A stretch of DNA of 36,956 bases from Verrucomicrobiia bacterium. GTDB lineage: Bacteria; Verrucomicrobiota; Verrucomicrobiia; Verrucomicrobiales; Akkermansiaceae. Where the stretch lies: contig JAUIJD010000047.1 of the NCBI GenBank assembly GCA_030431475.1, positions 1 through 36,956 on the forward strand, read 5' to 3'. Below are positions 6,357-15,699 of this stretch, piece by piece (the first letter of the stretch is position 1; each line of letters begins with the position of its first letter). Under the pieces are notes generated by a model. It saw only the letters and a list, made by a program, of their open reading frames with translations. It did not search any database and was not told the origin of the DNA. Position numbers and translations under genes: made by a program.

Positions 6357-8894
6357 GTGAAACGGATCCGCATCATCCATCGACTGCGCGTGGCGCTGGC
6401 CCTCGTCGGCTTCAGCGCCTTGGTCGGTGCGGCCGGGACGCTGTGGTGGGCCAACCACACCGGCCTCCCCGACTCGTGGCGCGGCGGCATCGAGGATGCC
6501 CTCGCCGCCAACGGCCTGCACGCCGAGGTCGCCAGCCTGCGCTACCTCCCGATGCGCGGCATCGAGGCCGGCGAGATCGAGATCTACGCCGATGCCTCGC
6601 GGCGTCGGGTCATCGGACGGCTCGATCACCTGATCCTCGACGTCGACCGCACCCGCCTCTCTCGCGGCGACTTCAAGATCGAGCGGATCGACCTGTCGGG
6701 CGCCCGCGTGACGCTCGCGGTCGACCCCTCCGATCCCGAAAGCAAGACGCTGGAGATCACCGATGCCCGCGGGCGGATGGAGTTCTCGGGTCCCCGCCAG
6801 CTCGAAATCTCCCGGGCCTCCGGCATGGTCGGAGGCGTGCGCCTCGATGCCCGCGCGCTGCTCAAGCTCTACCGCCCGGACAGCACCGGCACGCTCGAGG
6901 ACATGGAGCGGGCACGCGCCGAGCGCCGGCGCATCCTGCTGGCGATCATCGAAGCCCTCGACCGCTTCGAGCTCGACGCGACGGCCCCCCCGTCGCTGCG
7001 GATCGATGTCCGCGGCGACCTCGAGGAATACGGCAGCCTGCGCGCCGACGTGAGCCTGCGCGCCGCGAATCTCAAGAGCCACGATCTCGAAATCCGCCGC
7101 CTCGACATCGACGGGGAACTCCGGGGCCGCACCCTGGTGCTCCATCAGACGGCGATCGACACCCCCGCGGGCAAGCTCAGCGGCCAGCTCGAGTACGACC
7201 TCGACGCCTTCGACGGACGCTTTCAACTGGAGTCGGACGCCGACGTGCTCGCCCTGCTCGGGCAACTTGAGATCGCCCTGCCGGCCTCCCTGCCCTCCTT
7301 CGACGCCCCGCCGGAGCTCAACGTCCACGGCTCCTTCCATCGCGAGGACGAGGACTGGAACTTCCGCCTGATCGGCGACGTCGAGCTGTCCGGCCCCCGC
7401 TACGGCCACCTTCGTGCCGACCGGCTTTCGACCCGCTTTTCCTCGGACGGCGACCGCCTGCTGCTGGAGGACCTGCGGATCGAAAACGACGGCCACCGTC
7501 TCGACGGTCGGGCCTTCCTCACGCCCGGGCGGGTGCGCTACCAGTTCACCACCGACCTGCCGGTCGCCTTCTGGCAGAACGCCGTCACCATCCAGCCCCT
7601 GTCGGAAATCCTCGACGACTTCTCGGCCGACGACGGCACCGCGAACCGGGTCGAGGCCCGTGGCATGGCCAACCTCGAGAACCCGCTGGACTGGTGGTTC
7701 AAGGGCACCGCCGAGGCCAGCGACATCGCCTTCCGCGGCGTGCCGGCGCGGCATGCCCGCGTGGTCATGGACCTCAACGCCGACCAGCTCGACTTCACCG
7801 AGGGCGAGGTCGAGTTCAACTACGACGACTACGCCCTGCGCCAGGCCCACGGCGGACCGTCGAGCGGCCGCATCGACGTCGCCCGCATCCTCTACGACAA
7901 CAAGCTCAAGACCGTCGGCATCGAGAAGCTGCAGGGCGTCGCCTGGCCGGCGCCCGTGGTCCGCACCTTCGAGGCGAACCTCGCCGACGAGCTGGAGGTC
8001 TATCGTTTCCACCGCCCGCCGAACCTCACCGCCGAGGGCACGATCGGCATCGAGAGCGGGCTGCCCCGGCAGGACCTCACCGTGCGTTTCTCGACCCCGG
8101 CGGGTGCCTCCTACGAATTCCTCGAGGAGGATCTCGTCCTCGACGCCCCCGGCGGGGTCGTCCGCGTGCTGCCCGACCGGGTGCGCATCCGGCAGCTCGA
8201 CACCGGCGTTCTGGACGGGCGGATCCGGGCCGATTTCGAGAGCCGCCTCGGCGGCGAGACCCAGAGTCTCGGGGGTGAGCTCGACTGGACCGGCCTCAGC
8301 CTGCCGGCGATCGCCAGGACCTACGGTTTCGATAGTACTCCGAAAGGCACGATCACCGGGCGCATCGACTTCACCCTCGACGGCGACGAGGTCGACGGTC
8401 TCGACGGCACCGGCCACATCGCCCTGGAGGAAGGCGAGCTCTTCGACGTGCCGATCTTCGGCCCGCTCTCGCCGCTGATCGCCGCGGTCCTCGGACGGCG
8501 CAAGGCCGGGTTCCAGGAAGCCACGGACGCCTTCTGCACCTTCGAGGTCGATGACGGCGTCCTCTCGACCGCCGACTTCCTCACCACCACCCCGTCGCTC
8601 GTCTTCACCGGCGACGGTCGGGCCGACCTCCCCCGGGAGCGGCTCGACCTCACCGTCCGCATGAACGCCCGGGGCTTCTTCGGCCTCATCACCCTGCCGC
8701 TGAAGCCCTTCTACGGATTGTTCCAGTTCCGCGGGCGGGGTCCGATCGAGGATCCCAAATGGGAGAACGTCATGTTCACCTCGCCCCCGCCCGAGCAGAA
8801 GGACCGGTTGCTCAGCCCGCCGAAGGCACGCCCGGTGGCCGAACCGGCCGCCGTTCCGCCGAAAGCCCGGGTCGTTCCCCCGTCGCGGCGCTGA
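6357..8894 (+). CDS. AsmA-like inner-membrane-anchored protein
   Basis: An 845-residue protein from GTG at 6357 (VKRIRIIHRLRVALALV). A TTG 21 bases earlier lies inside the inverted-repeat arm of the preceding element and is less likely. One N-terminal transmembrane helix (about residues 8-30) is followed by a long periplasmic region of repeating beta strands rich in D, R, G and E. The AsmA-like C-terminal part (TPKGTITGRIDFTLDGDEVDGL through GFFGLITLPLKPFYGLFQFRG) is clear. The family acts in outer-membrane homeostasis, and several larger members form bridge-like lipid conduits between membranes. The proline-rich last 40 residues are typical of neither a signal nor a domain. The specific lipid or partner cannot be read from the sequence. 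Confidence 0.8.
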   Translation: MKRIRIIHRLRVALALVGFSALVGAAGTLWWANHTGLPDSWRGGIEDALAANGLHAEVASLRYLPMRGIEAGEIEIYADASRRRVIGRLDHLILDVDRTRLSRGDFKIERIDLSGARVTLAVDPSDPESKTLEITDARGRMEFSGPRQLEISRASGMVGGVRLDARALLKLYRPDSTGTLEDMERARAERRRILLAIIEALDRFELDATAPPSLRIDVRGDLEEYGSLRADVSLRAANLKSHDLEIRRLDIDGELRGRTLVLHQTAIDTPAGKLSGQLEYDLDAFDGRFQLESDADVLALLGQLEIALPASLPSFDAPPELNVHGSFHREDEDWNFRLIGDVELSGPRYGHLRADRLSTRFSSDGDRLLLEDLRIENDGHRLDGRAFLTPGRVRYQFTTDLPVAFWQNAVTIQPLSEILDDFSADDGTANRVEARGMANLENPLDWWFKGTAEASDIAFRGVPARHARVVMDLNADQLDFTEGEVEFNYDDYALRQAHGGPSSGRIDVARILYDNKLKTVGIEKLQGVAWPAPVVRTFEANLADELEVYRFHRPPNLTAEGTIGIESGLPRQDLTVRFSTPAGASYEFLEEDLVLDAPGGVVRVLPDRVRIRQLDTGVLDGRIRADFESRLGGETQSLGGELDWTGLSLPAIARTYGFDSTPKGTITGRIDFTLDGDEVDGLDGTGHIALEEGELFDVPIFGPLSPLIAAVLGRRKAGFQEATDAFCTFEVDDGVLSTADFLTTTPSLVFTGDGRADLPRERLDLTVRMNARGFFGLITLPLKPFYGLFQFRGRGPIEDPKWENVMFTSPPPEQKDRLLSPPKARPVAEPAAVPPKARVVPPSRR

Positions 8895-8977
8895 CGGCGC
8901 AGACATGCCTTGCACGCCCGGGGCAACGGTGGCAGCGTGGTGGAGCGAGCCAACGCAACCTCAACCACTTCGGAATC

Positions 8978-9403
8978 ATGTCAGACAATTTTGCCAAATC
9001 GCCCGAGCTCGAGCCCGAAACCGGATTCTCCAACCCCTCGGTCTCCAAGGCGGCCGATGACCTTCGGCACGCCGCCAGCGACCTCGGGCACGCGGCCGCC
9101 GACAAGGCCAAGGAGTATGCCCACGACAAGGCCGACCAGGCCAAGGCCGCCGGCGAGCGCGCCAAGGCCAGCGCCGAGCAGTTCCGCGACCGCGCCGTCG
9201 AGAAGGCAAGCGCCCTCCGGGAAGCGGCGGAGGCCAAGGCCACCCAGTTCCGCAGCGCCGCCGACGAACAGTGGATCCACACCCGCGACCGCGCCCGCGA
9301 ACTCCACGTCACGTCCGAGGACTACATCCGCCAGCACCCGACCAAGTGCGTGCTGGCCGCCCTCGGCGTGGGCTTCCTGATCGGGCTGATCACCCGCCGC
9401 TGA
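8978..9403 (+). CDS. DUF883/YqjD-like ribosome- or membrane-associated protein
   Basis: A 141-residue protein starting MSDNFAKSPELE. Residues about 25-115 are a long charged amphipathic helix full of A, K, E, D and R (DKAKEYAHDKADQAKAAGER). The C-terminus has the DUF883 hallmark: a short helix YIRQHPTKCVLAALGVGFLIGLITRR with one transmembrane segment and terminal arginines. In E. coli the YqjD/ElaB proteins are tail-anchored and associate with stationary-phase ribosomes. The next two genes resemble yqjE and yqjK, so the E. coli operon order is kept. No Shine-Dalgarno sequence is visible before the ATG. Confidence 0.85.
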   Translation: MSDNFAKSPELEPETGFSNPSVSKAADDLRHAASDLGHAAADKAKEYAHDKADQAKAAGERAKASAEQFRDRAVEKASALREAAEAKATQFRSAADEQWIHTRDRARELHVTSEDYIRQHPTKCVLAALGVGFLIGLITRR

Positions 9404-9479
9404 TCCGGCGAAGAGTGCCCACCGGCCCTCCCCTCCCGTCCGCCGCGCCTCGCCGCGGGCGAGGGACCACCGACCCATC

Positions 9480-9875
9480 ATGAACGACGCTCCGGATCCC
9501 GGCTCCGAACCTTCGGGGGGCGACTGGAAAGCAGCCGCCGCCGAATTCGCGCAGGCACGGCTCGACCTCATCCGCCACGAAGCGCGGGCGGCCGGCCGGG
9601 AGGCCGCGCGACGGGCGGCGACGGCTGTCGTCATCGTCGGCTCCGCCGTGCTGTTCTGGATCCTCATGGTCGCCGGGCTGATCGGCCTCATCGCCGCCGC
9701 CCGGCCCGACTGGCCGTGGTATCACATCTCGCTGGTCGCCGGGGGGCTGCATCTCCTCGTCGGCGTCGCCGGCCTCTTCTACCTGCGGAAGCCGGCCCCA
9801 CCCGCCTTCCCCCTCACCCGCTCCGAACTCGCCAAAGACCAGGAATGGCTCGAGACCCTCAAACGCAAGCCCTGA
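9480..9875 (+). CDS. YqjE-like protein (holin-X / Phage_holin_3_6 family)
   Basis: A 131-residue protein starting MNDAPDPGSEPSGG. An amphipathic N-terminal helix (about 20-48) precedes two transmembrane segments, TAVVIVGSAVLFWILMVAGLI and ISLVAGGLHLLVGVAGLFYL, and a short charged tail. This is the layout of the Actinobacterial holin-X/YqjE family, whose members are housekeeping membrane proteins despite the phage-derived name. It lies 76 bp after the YqjD-like gene and overlaps the next gene by 31 bp, so it is almost certainly co-transcribed and co-translated. No lysin or other phage gene is nearby. Confidence 0.8.
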   Translation: MNDAPDPGSEPSGGDWKAAAAEFAQARLDLIRHEARAAGREAARRAATAVVIVGSAVLFWILMVAGLIGLIAAARPDWPWYHISLVAGGLHLLVGVAGLFYLRKPAPPAFPLTRSELAKDQEWLETLKRKP

Positions 9876-10225
9876 TCGAGCGGCTCGAAGCGTCGCGACG
9901 TCGCCTCGGTGGCGAGGTCGTCGCGCTGAAGGCACGCCTCAACGTTCCCGCTCAGATCAAGCGTCAGGTCGCCCGCCGACCCTGGGCGTGGTTCGGCGCC
10001 TCCGCCGGGGCCGGCCTGATCGCGAGCCGGCTGCTCCGGCGCCCGCGCCGCGACAAACGACGCAAGGGGGTGGTCCGTTTTCTCGTCCCCGCCCTCCTCG
10101 CACTGACCAAACCCTGGCTCAAGACGCTGCTTCTCCGGGAGATCCAGCGACGCTTTGTGCATACATCCTCCATCCCTAGTAACTCCAAGGACTCCGGGAC
10201 ACGATTCCCTCTTTCCAAGCCCTGA
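9845..10225 (+). CDS. Small basic membrane protein in the position of YqjK
   Basis: A 126-residue protein beginning at the ATG of MARDPQTQALIERLEASR, inside the end of the preceding gene, with GACCAGG just upstream as a possible ribosome site. It has a helical N-terminus (LIERLEASRRRLGGEVVALK). A segment RRPWAWFGASAGAGLIASRLL is followed by a very basic patch (RRPRRDKRRKG) and a second hydrophobic stretch VVRFLVPALLALTKPWLKTLLL. Gene order after DUF883 and holin-X homologues, and the short helical/hydrophobic layout, match E. coli yqjK. Sequence similarity alone would be weak. It is probably an inner-membrane partner of the two upstream proteins. Confidence 0.65.
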   Translation: MARDPQTQALIERLEASRRRLGGEVVALKARLNVPAQIKRQVARRPWAWFGASAGAGLIASRLLRRPRRDKRRKGVVRFLVPALLALTKPWLKTLLLREIQRRFVHTSSIPSNSKDSGTRFPLSKP

Positions 10226-10252
10226 ATCGAAGCTGTAAGCACAAACCCACTC

Positions 10253-11335
10253 ATGGCAGAACATCAAGTGCTCGACCACGTCGATCAGTACCTCCGGCTC
10301 GGCCGGGAGTACGACTGCTCCGACGTCCACCTCTCCACCGGTTTCCCGCCCGCCTGGCGCCGGTTCGGCCAACTGCAGCCGATCTGGGATGACCACGAGC
10401 CGCTGACTGCCGACGAGGCCGAGCGCCTCGCCCGTTCCTTCCTAGAAGATCGCGAGTGGAACCGCCTTCAGGAAAAGGGCGACGTCGATTTCGCCTACTC
10501 CAACGAGGAAGGCCGCTTCCGCGCCTCGGTGGTCAAGCAGCGCCTCGGCTACGACATGGTCTTCCGCATCATCAACACCGAGATCCGCTCGATGGAGGAG
10601 ATCAACCTGCCCATCGACAGCATCGTCCCCCTCACCCGCTACCAGAACGGCCTCATCCTCGTCACCGGATCCGTCGGCTCGGGCAAGTCGACCACTCTCG
10701 CCGCCTTGGTTGATTTCGTGAACCAGGACCGCGAGGACCACATCCTCACGCTGGAGGACCCGATCGAATACGTGTTCGAGTCGAAGAGCTGCCACGTCAA
10801 CCAGCGCGAGGTGCACCTCCACACCGAGTCCTTCGCCAAGGCGCTGCGAGGTGCCCTGCGGGAGGACCCCGATGTCATCATGGTCGGGGAAATGCGTGAC
10901 CTCGAAACGATCCAGCTCGCCCTCACCGCGGCGGAGACCGGGCACCTCGTGCTCGGCACCCTGCACACCGGCAACGCCCCGCGGACCCTCGACCGGGTGC
11001 TCGACGTGTTCCCCGTCGACCAGCGCGACCAGATCCGCATCATGGTCTCCGAGTCCCTGCGTGGCATCCTTTCCCAGCAGCTCCTGCCGAAAGCGGACGG
11101 CACCGGGCGCATCATGGCCCTCGAGCTCCTCGTCAACACCCCCGCCGTCTCGAACTGCATCCGCGAGGGCAAGACCTACATGCTTCCGGGCGTCATGCAG
11201 ACCGGCAAGAACGTCGGCATGATCACCATGGATGAGTCGCTCCGAAACCTCTACGTGAAGGGCCTGATCACCCAGGAAGAGGCCCTCTACCGCGCCGAGG
11301 ACAAGACCCAGATGCAAGCCTTCTTCCAATCCTGA
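10253..11335 (+). CDS. PilT/PilU-family twitching-motility ATPase (first copy)
   Basis: A 360-residue hexameric secretion ATPase of the PilT class, which depolymerises type IV pili at the cytoplasmic face of the inner membrane. Visible motifs are Walker A GSVGSGKS (139-146), the Asp box LTLEDPIEYVF, Walker B DPDVIMVGEMRD and the His box GHLVLGTLHTGNA. An IREGKTYMLPGVMQTG segment corresponds to the AIRNLIREGK region of PilT. Its length equals typical PilT or PilU (about 345-380). The next gene is a paralogue, as in pilT-pilU pairs. Which copy is the true retraction motor and which is the accessory cannot be settled from the sequence; no other pilus genes are in the window. Confidence 0.9.
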   Translation: MAEHQVLDHVDQYLRLGREYDCSDVHLSTGFPPAWRRFGQLQPIWDDHEPLTADEAERLARSFLEDREWNRLQEKGDVDFAYSNEEGRFRASVVKQRLGYDMVFRIINTEIRSMEEINLPIDSIVPLTRYQNGLILVTGSVGSGKSTTLAALVDFVNQDREDHILTLEDPIEYVFESKSCHVNQREVHLHTESFAKALRGALREDPDVIMVGEMRDLETIQLALTAAETGHLVLGTLHTGNAPRTLDRVLDVFPVDQRDQIRIMVSESLRGILSQQLLPKADGTGRIMALELLVNTPAVSNCIREGKTYMLPGVMQTGKNVGMITMDESLRNLYVKGLITQEEALYRAEDKTQMQAFFQS

Positions 11336-11348
11336 CCCTCCGCTTCCC

Positions 11349-12458
11349 ATGGCCGAAATCGACCGCCTTTTCCAACACCTCGTCGAAAGCGGGGGCTCCG
11401 ACCTTCACATCTCGGAAGGCCAGCCGCCGAAGATCCGCGTCCACGGCGCCGTGACCGCCATCGAGGGTGAACCCGTCCTCGATCACGAGACCATGCAGCG
11501 CATGCTCTCGGAGATCTGCGAGCCGAACGCCTACCAGATCTACATGGACACCGGCGATCTCGACTTCGCCTACGAGATGGACGAGGAATCGCGCTTCCGC
11601 TGCAACTACCTCAAGCAGAAGAACGGCCTCGCCGCCGTCTTCCGCCTGATCCCGACCGAGATCATGCAGCTCGAGGACCTCGGGGTGCCGGACGTGGTGA
11701 AGAAGTTCGGCCACATCCGTTCCGGCCTGATCCTCGTCACCGGCCCGACCGGATCGGGCAAGTCGACCACGCTCGCCGCGCTGCTCGACTACATCAACTC
11801 GAACTACAACCGGCACATCATCACCATCGAGGAGCCGATCGAGTTCGTCCACTCGAGCAAGAAGTCCATCATCACCCAGCGCGAGGTCCCGATCCAGACG
11901 CCCTCCTTCGCCGACGGCCTGCGGGCCGCCCTGCGCGAGGATGCCGACATCGTTCTGGTCGGGGAGATGCGCGACCTCGAGACCATCTCCCTCGCCCTCA
12001 CCGCCGCCGAGACCGGCCTGCTGGTGTTCGGCACGCTGCACACCAACAACGCCCGCAAGACCGTCGACCGGATCGTCGACGTCTTCCCGGCCGACCAGCA
12101 GTCGCAGGTGCGCACGATGCTCGCCGCCTCGCTGCGCGGGGTGCTCGCGCAGCTGCTCTGCAAGCGCGTCGACAAGCCGGGCCGCACCGCGGTGCACGAG
12201 ATCATGTTCGCCACCCCGGCCGTCTCGGCCATCATCCGCGAAGGCGCCACCCAGAAGCTCTACGACGTCATCACCGGCGGCAAGGCCGAGGGCATGCAGT
12301 TCATGGACGAGTCGATCTGGCAGAAGCTCCAGGCCGGCATGATCTCACCGCAGGAAGCCTACATGAAGGCGATCGACAAGACCCGCTTCAAGAAGTTCCT
12401 GCCGGCCGAGCTCGCCCACCTCGGCGACGCCTCGGGGGAAAGTCCGCTGGATCACTGA
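11349..12458 (+). CDS. PilT/PilU-family twitching-motility ATPase (second copy)
   Basis: A 369-residue paralogue 13 bp downstream of the first. Motifs: Walker A GPTGSGKS (132-139), Asp box ITIEEPIEFVH (E-E-P instead of E-D-P), Walker B DADIVLVGEMRD, His box GLLVFGTLHTNNARK, and IIREGATQKLYDVITGG at the AIRNLIREGK position. It keeps the conventional PilT P-loop (GPTGSGKS), whereas the first copy has GSVGSGKS. This may make it the more PilT-like of the two, though that is inference. Bases 12086-12409 recur exactly at 36505-36828 at the right end of the window. The gene ends 68 bp before a convergent gene. Confidence 0.9.
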   Translation: MAEIDRLFQHLVESGGSDLHISEGQPPKIRVHGAVTAIEGEPVLDHETMQRMLSEICEPNAYQIYMDTGDLDFAYEMDEESRFRCNYLKQKNGLAAVFRLIPTEIMQLEDLGVPDVVKKFGHIRSGLILVTGPTGSGKSTTLAALLDYINSNYNRHIITIEEPIEFVHSSKKSIITQREVPIQTPSFADGLRAALREDADIVLVGEMRDLETISLALTAAETGLLVFGTLHTNNARKTVDRIVDVFPADQQSQVRTMLAASLRGVLAQLLCKRVDKPGRTAVHEIMFATPAVSAIIREGATQKLYDVITGGKAEGMQFMDESIWQKLQAGMISPQEAYMKAIDKTRFKKFLPAELAHLGDASGESPLDH

Positions 12459-12525
12459 GGGGGGGACCGCCATCCGCGGGGAGAAGGGCCAGAGCGTCGC
12501 GCCACCGCCCGGGTGACGGTGACTT

Positions 12526-14211
12526 TCAGAGGTGGATCTCGGCCGCCATTTCCTCTGGTTCGGGACGGTAAACAGCCTTGGCATCGAGCAGGATGGTCTT
12601 GGCCTGGAACAGCCGTTTGCCCTCGGCCACGAGCTTCTGCTTGCCGCGCTCGTACCAGCCTTCCTTCATGACCTGCAGGACCGGGTCGCGCAGCCGCCCG
12701 CTGGCGCGCTTGGTCTTCCACTCGATGTTCAGTTCGTCGAGCGACTGGTCGGCCGACTTCAGGAAGGTGCGGGCGGTCGCCTCGTCCGGCGTCGGGCGGA
12801 ACTCGACCTTGAAGACGTAGCGCGACGCGTCGGAGTCCGGCTCGGCCTTGAAGTGGGGGGCTTCCACCCCGGCGGCGGAGGAGGCCCGGGCGACCGCCTC
12901 GATGAGTTGGTTCACGCTCAGCTTCTCGCCCGTGAGGTTGGTCATGCCCCGGCCCTTGCGGCGGAAGACGATCACGGGCGCCTTGCGATACCGGCCGACC
13001 ACCTCGATCACGTCGTTCATGTCGTAGCGATAGAGGCCCCCGGTGGTGGTGATGAAGACATAGTATTCGTGGCCCACCTCGACCTCGTCGACGCCGAGGA
13101 AGCGCCACGAATCCGGGTCGCCGGGACGGCCATCGATGTCTTCCGCCGGGACGAGTTCGAAGACATTGAGGTGGACGGAGAGCACGCCGCCGGCCCCGTG
13201 GTCGGAGACCGGGATGCTCATCCGAGCCTCGGAGGCGAGATAGCCCATGTCGCGGTTGGCGGGCATGCCCCGGCCATCGGGGTCATACCACGCCGGAAAC
13301 CGTTCGAGATAGGAGGACACGGTGCCCCCCTTCCAACAACCGATGAGGGCCATGCGGGGCCAGTAGTCCGCCGGGAGCAGGCGACCGCCCCGGCGCTCGC
13401 GCATCTGCTCGAGATCCCGGGCGCGCTGCGGGTCGGCACGGAGCTTCGGTTCCAGCTTCCGCCGCAGCTCCGGCTGGATTTCGAATTCGTCCCCGAGGGT
13501 GCCGTCCCGGATGTCGCGGATCAGGGAGTCGGAAAGGCGGTCGGCCATCTCGGCGAGCTTCACCACCGAGGAGGGATTCGCGGTGCCGAGCATGGTCACG
13601 TTTTCCGCAACGCCGAAGCGCAGCAGCGCGTAGTATTTGGCGTCGTAGTCCTCGACCTCGTAAACCTCGTAGGGCACGGCGTAGGCGCTCTGGACGATTC
13701 CGGGCAACTCGCGGATGACCATGCCGCTGGTCGAGCCGAAGGGGATGCCGCACGGGGTCCGGCCCTCGACCGCGGGCGAAACGATGGTGATCACCTTGCC
13801 GGCGAACATGGCCGGGTGGTCCTTGCGTGCGAAGTGCAGCCAGGTGGTGGTGCCGCCTCCCTTCTGGCAGGTCGGGGTGACCGGGATATACTTCGGTGTC
13901 CCGGTGGTGCCGGAAGTCTGGGCGAAAAGCACCGGCGTCTCGGCGGTGAGGATGTTCTCCTCGCCCTGCGTCATGCGATCGATCCGCTCCCGGATGTGCT
14001 CATAATCGACGATCGGAACGTTGCCCTGAAAGTCCGCCAGCGACTTGAGGGAGCCGAACTGGTAGGCGCGGCCGTATTCGGTGTCCTTGTTGCGTTCGAG
14101 GATCGAGCGAAGCAGGCGTTGCTGGGCGCCCGCCGGGTCTTCGACGGCCTTCTGGAAAGGTCGCGCGCTGAGGCGGGCCTTGAGGGCGATGATGGTGGTG
14201 GCGAGGTTCAT
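12526..14211 (-). CDS. GH3-family acyl-adenylating enzyme
   Basis: A 561-residue protein of the GH3 group of ANL adenylating enzymes, which in plants conjugate amino acids to hormones; bacterial substrates are mostly unknown. The diagnostic ATP motif FAQTSGTTGTPKYIPVT sits near residues 92-108. The GH3-typical strands NPSSVVKLAEM (after MLGTA), GCWKGGTVSSYLERF, and the hinge and C-terminal segment YYVFITTTGGLYRYDMNDVIEVVG and VFRRKGRGMTNLTGEKL are all present. Length matches the family. It is the last gene of a five-gene minus-strand run, 21 bp after the kinase gene. The acid and amine it joins cannot be deduced. Confidence 0.9.
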   Translation of the reverse strand: MNLATTIIALKARLSARPFQKAVEDPAGAQQRLLRSILERNKDTEYGRAYQFGSLKSLADFQGNVPIVDYEHIRERIDRMTQGEENILTAETPVLFAQTSGTTGTPKYIPVTPTCQKGGGTTTWLHFARKDHPAMFAGKVITIVSPAVEGRTPCGIPFGSTSGMVIRELPGIVQSAYAVPYEVYEVEDYDAKYYALLRFGVAENVTMLGTANPSSVVKLAEMADRLSDSLIRDIRDGTLGDEFEIQPELRRKLEPKLRADPQRARDLEQMRERRGGRLLPADYWPRMALIGCWKGGTVSSYLERFPAWYDPDGRGMPANRDMGYLASEARMSIPVSDHGAGGVLSVHLNVFELVPAEDIDGRPGDPDSWRFLGVDEVEVGHEYYVFITTTGGLYRYDMNDVIEVVGRYRKAPVIVFRRKGRGMTNLTGEKLSVNQLIEAVARASSAAGVEAPHFKAEPDSDASRYVFKVEFRPTPDEATARTFLKSADQSLDELNIEWKTKRASGRLRDPVLQVMKEGWYERGKQKLVAEGKRLFQAKTILLDAKAVYRPEPEEMAAEIHL

Positions 14212-14232
14212 GGCTGGGTGGGTTGGCGGTTG

Positions 14233-15699
14233 TCAGTCGGAAGGGTCCGTGACCCGCGACGCCTCGGCCGCCAGTCGCTCGAACAACTCGACGTCGGCTT
14301 CGGACAGTGGGCGGGCAAGGGTGCCATCGCGGTGCCGTTCGAGCACGTTGGCGATCAGCGCCTCGGCGAACATCGGCTTGCCGTTCTCGATGGCAGTGTC
14401 GATCACGGTGAGCAGGCGCCGCCGCACCAGCGGCCCGATCTCGGAATCGGTCGAGATGAAGCGGAGCTCGGTCACGCTGCTGAGAATGCGCAACGCGTCG
14501 AACTGCCCGAGCAGCCAACGCGAATCGATGACGGTCACCTCGCGAACCATCGAGGCCCGCTCGGATTCCGAAATCTCCGGATCGGCGAGGCGGACCACCG
14601 CCTTTTCGCGCTCCATTTCAAGTTCACCGAGTTCGAGATCGATGACCTCGATCCGCTCCATGGCCTTGTCGGCCAACCGGTGATCGACCCAGCGTTGGAC
14701 ACCGATGAAGGCGATCAGGATCGCGAGGGCCACCACTGCGGAAGAGGCGACAAGGGCACGCATCGGCCGGCGGCGCGCCGCGTAACGGACAAGTTCCAAC
14801 GGGTTCGGGCGGACGGCCACGACGGGCCGGCCCTCGAGGTGCGCCTGGAGGTCGGCGGCAAACTCGCCAGCATCGGCATAACGCCGGGAGGGATCTTTTT
14901 CGAGCGCCTTCATGCACACCGCGGCAATGCTGCGGGGAATCAGCCAGTCGATCCGCCGCGGAGGCTGCGGGTCTTGGTGAATGGCGCCGAGCATCTCCTC
15001 CCGTCCGCCCATCCCGCCGAAGGGGCGGCGCCCGGTCAGGATCTCGTAGAGGATCGCCCCAAGCGCGAAGACATCGGCCCGCGGCCCGGCGGTGGCGGAC
15101 TGGCCCTCGGCCTGCTCCGGTGCGAGGTATCCGGGGGACCCCATCACCTTGCCGGGCAACGTGCGCGCCGTCGTGTCGGAAGCACCGCGGCCGACCCGTC
15201 TCGCGATGCCCCAGTCGATGACGTAGACCGAATCGTGGCGGTCGATGAGGATGTTGTCGGGCTTGAGGTCGCGGTGAACGATGCCCGCCAGGTGGGCGGA
15301 AGCCACGGTTTCGCATGCGTCGAGCAGGATCGAAAGCAGGTGATGGCGCTCGGGCAGACTCCGCAGGGTCGATTCCCGACCGGCCAGCATCTCGGTCAGG
15401 GTGCGGCCCTCGACCTTCTTCATCGCATACCAACGGGTGCCGTCATCCGAAGTTCCCGCGCCGTAGATCGGCAGACTGCCCGGGTGGTCGATCGACGACA
15501 TCAGAGCGATCTCCTCGTCGAAGCGCGCGCAGACCTCGACGTCGTCGAGATGTTCGGGATGCAGGATCTTGACGGCGAGGTGCTGGCTCGGATCGACGGC
15601 ATAGCCCTCGACCACCCGGCCCATGCCTCCCTCGCCCAACAGGTGGCCGAGATGGACGGTCCGCTCGAGCGCGATCGTCTTGTCCGTGAAATCGGTCAT
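14233..15699 (-). CDS. Membrane-anchored Ser/Thr protein kinase (Hanks type)
   Basis: A 488-residue protein. Its ATG overlaps the stop of the upstream gene (ATGA), which fixes the start. Kinase motifs: glycine loop GEGGMGRV (22-29), catalytic lysine in LAVKIL (K44), helix-C glutamate near 63, HRDLKPDN (142-149), DWG in place of DFG (162-164) and YLAPEQAEG. DWG is a known variant in PVC-group kinases. After the kinase domain (about 1-290) comes a transmembrane helix (LVASSAVVALAILIAFIGV) and about 150 extracytoplasmic, mostly helical residues of unknown role. Translational coupling to an epimerase gene suggests co-regulation of unknown purpose; targets are unknown. Confidence 0.9.
   Translation of the reverse strand: MTDFTDKTIALERTVHLGHLLGEGGMGRVVEGYAVDPSQHLAVKILHPEHLDDVEVCARFDEEIALMSSIDHPGSLPIYGAGTSDDGTRWYAMKKVEGRTLTEMLAGRESTLRSLPERHHLLSILLDACETVASAHLAGIVHRDLKPDNILIDRHDSVYVIDWGIARRVGRGASDTTARTLPGKVMGSPGYLAPEQAEGQSATAGPRADVFALGAILYEILTGRRPFGGMGGREEMLGAIHQDPQPPRRIDWLIPRSIAAVCMKALEKDPSRRYADAGEFAADLQAHLEGRPVVAVRPNPLELVRYAARRRPMRALVASSAVVALAILIAFIGVQRWVDHRLADKAMERIEVIDLELGELEMEREKAVVRLADPEISESERASMVREVTVIDSRWLLGQFDALRILSSVTELRFISTDSEIGPLVRRRLLTVIDTAIENGKPMFAEALIANVLERHRDGTLARPLSEADVELFERLAAEASRVTDPSD

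Noticed and set aside
6321-8915. Open frame of 864 codons opposite the AsmA-like gene
   Set aside because: Composition is that of an antisense shadow; the plus-strand protein has a transmembrane start and a conserved C-terminal domain.
9480-10225. Holin-like gene as a sign of a prophage
   Set aside because: The protein is a YqjE/holin-X type, in a yqjDEK-like operon, with no lysin, structural or integrase genes nearby.
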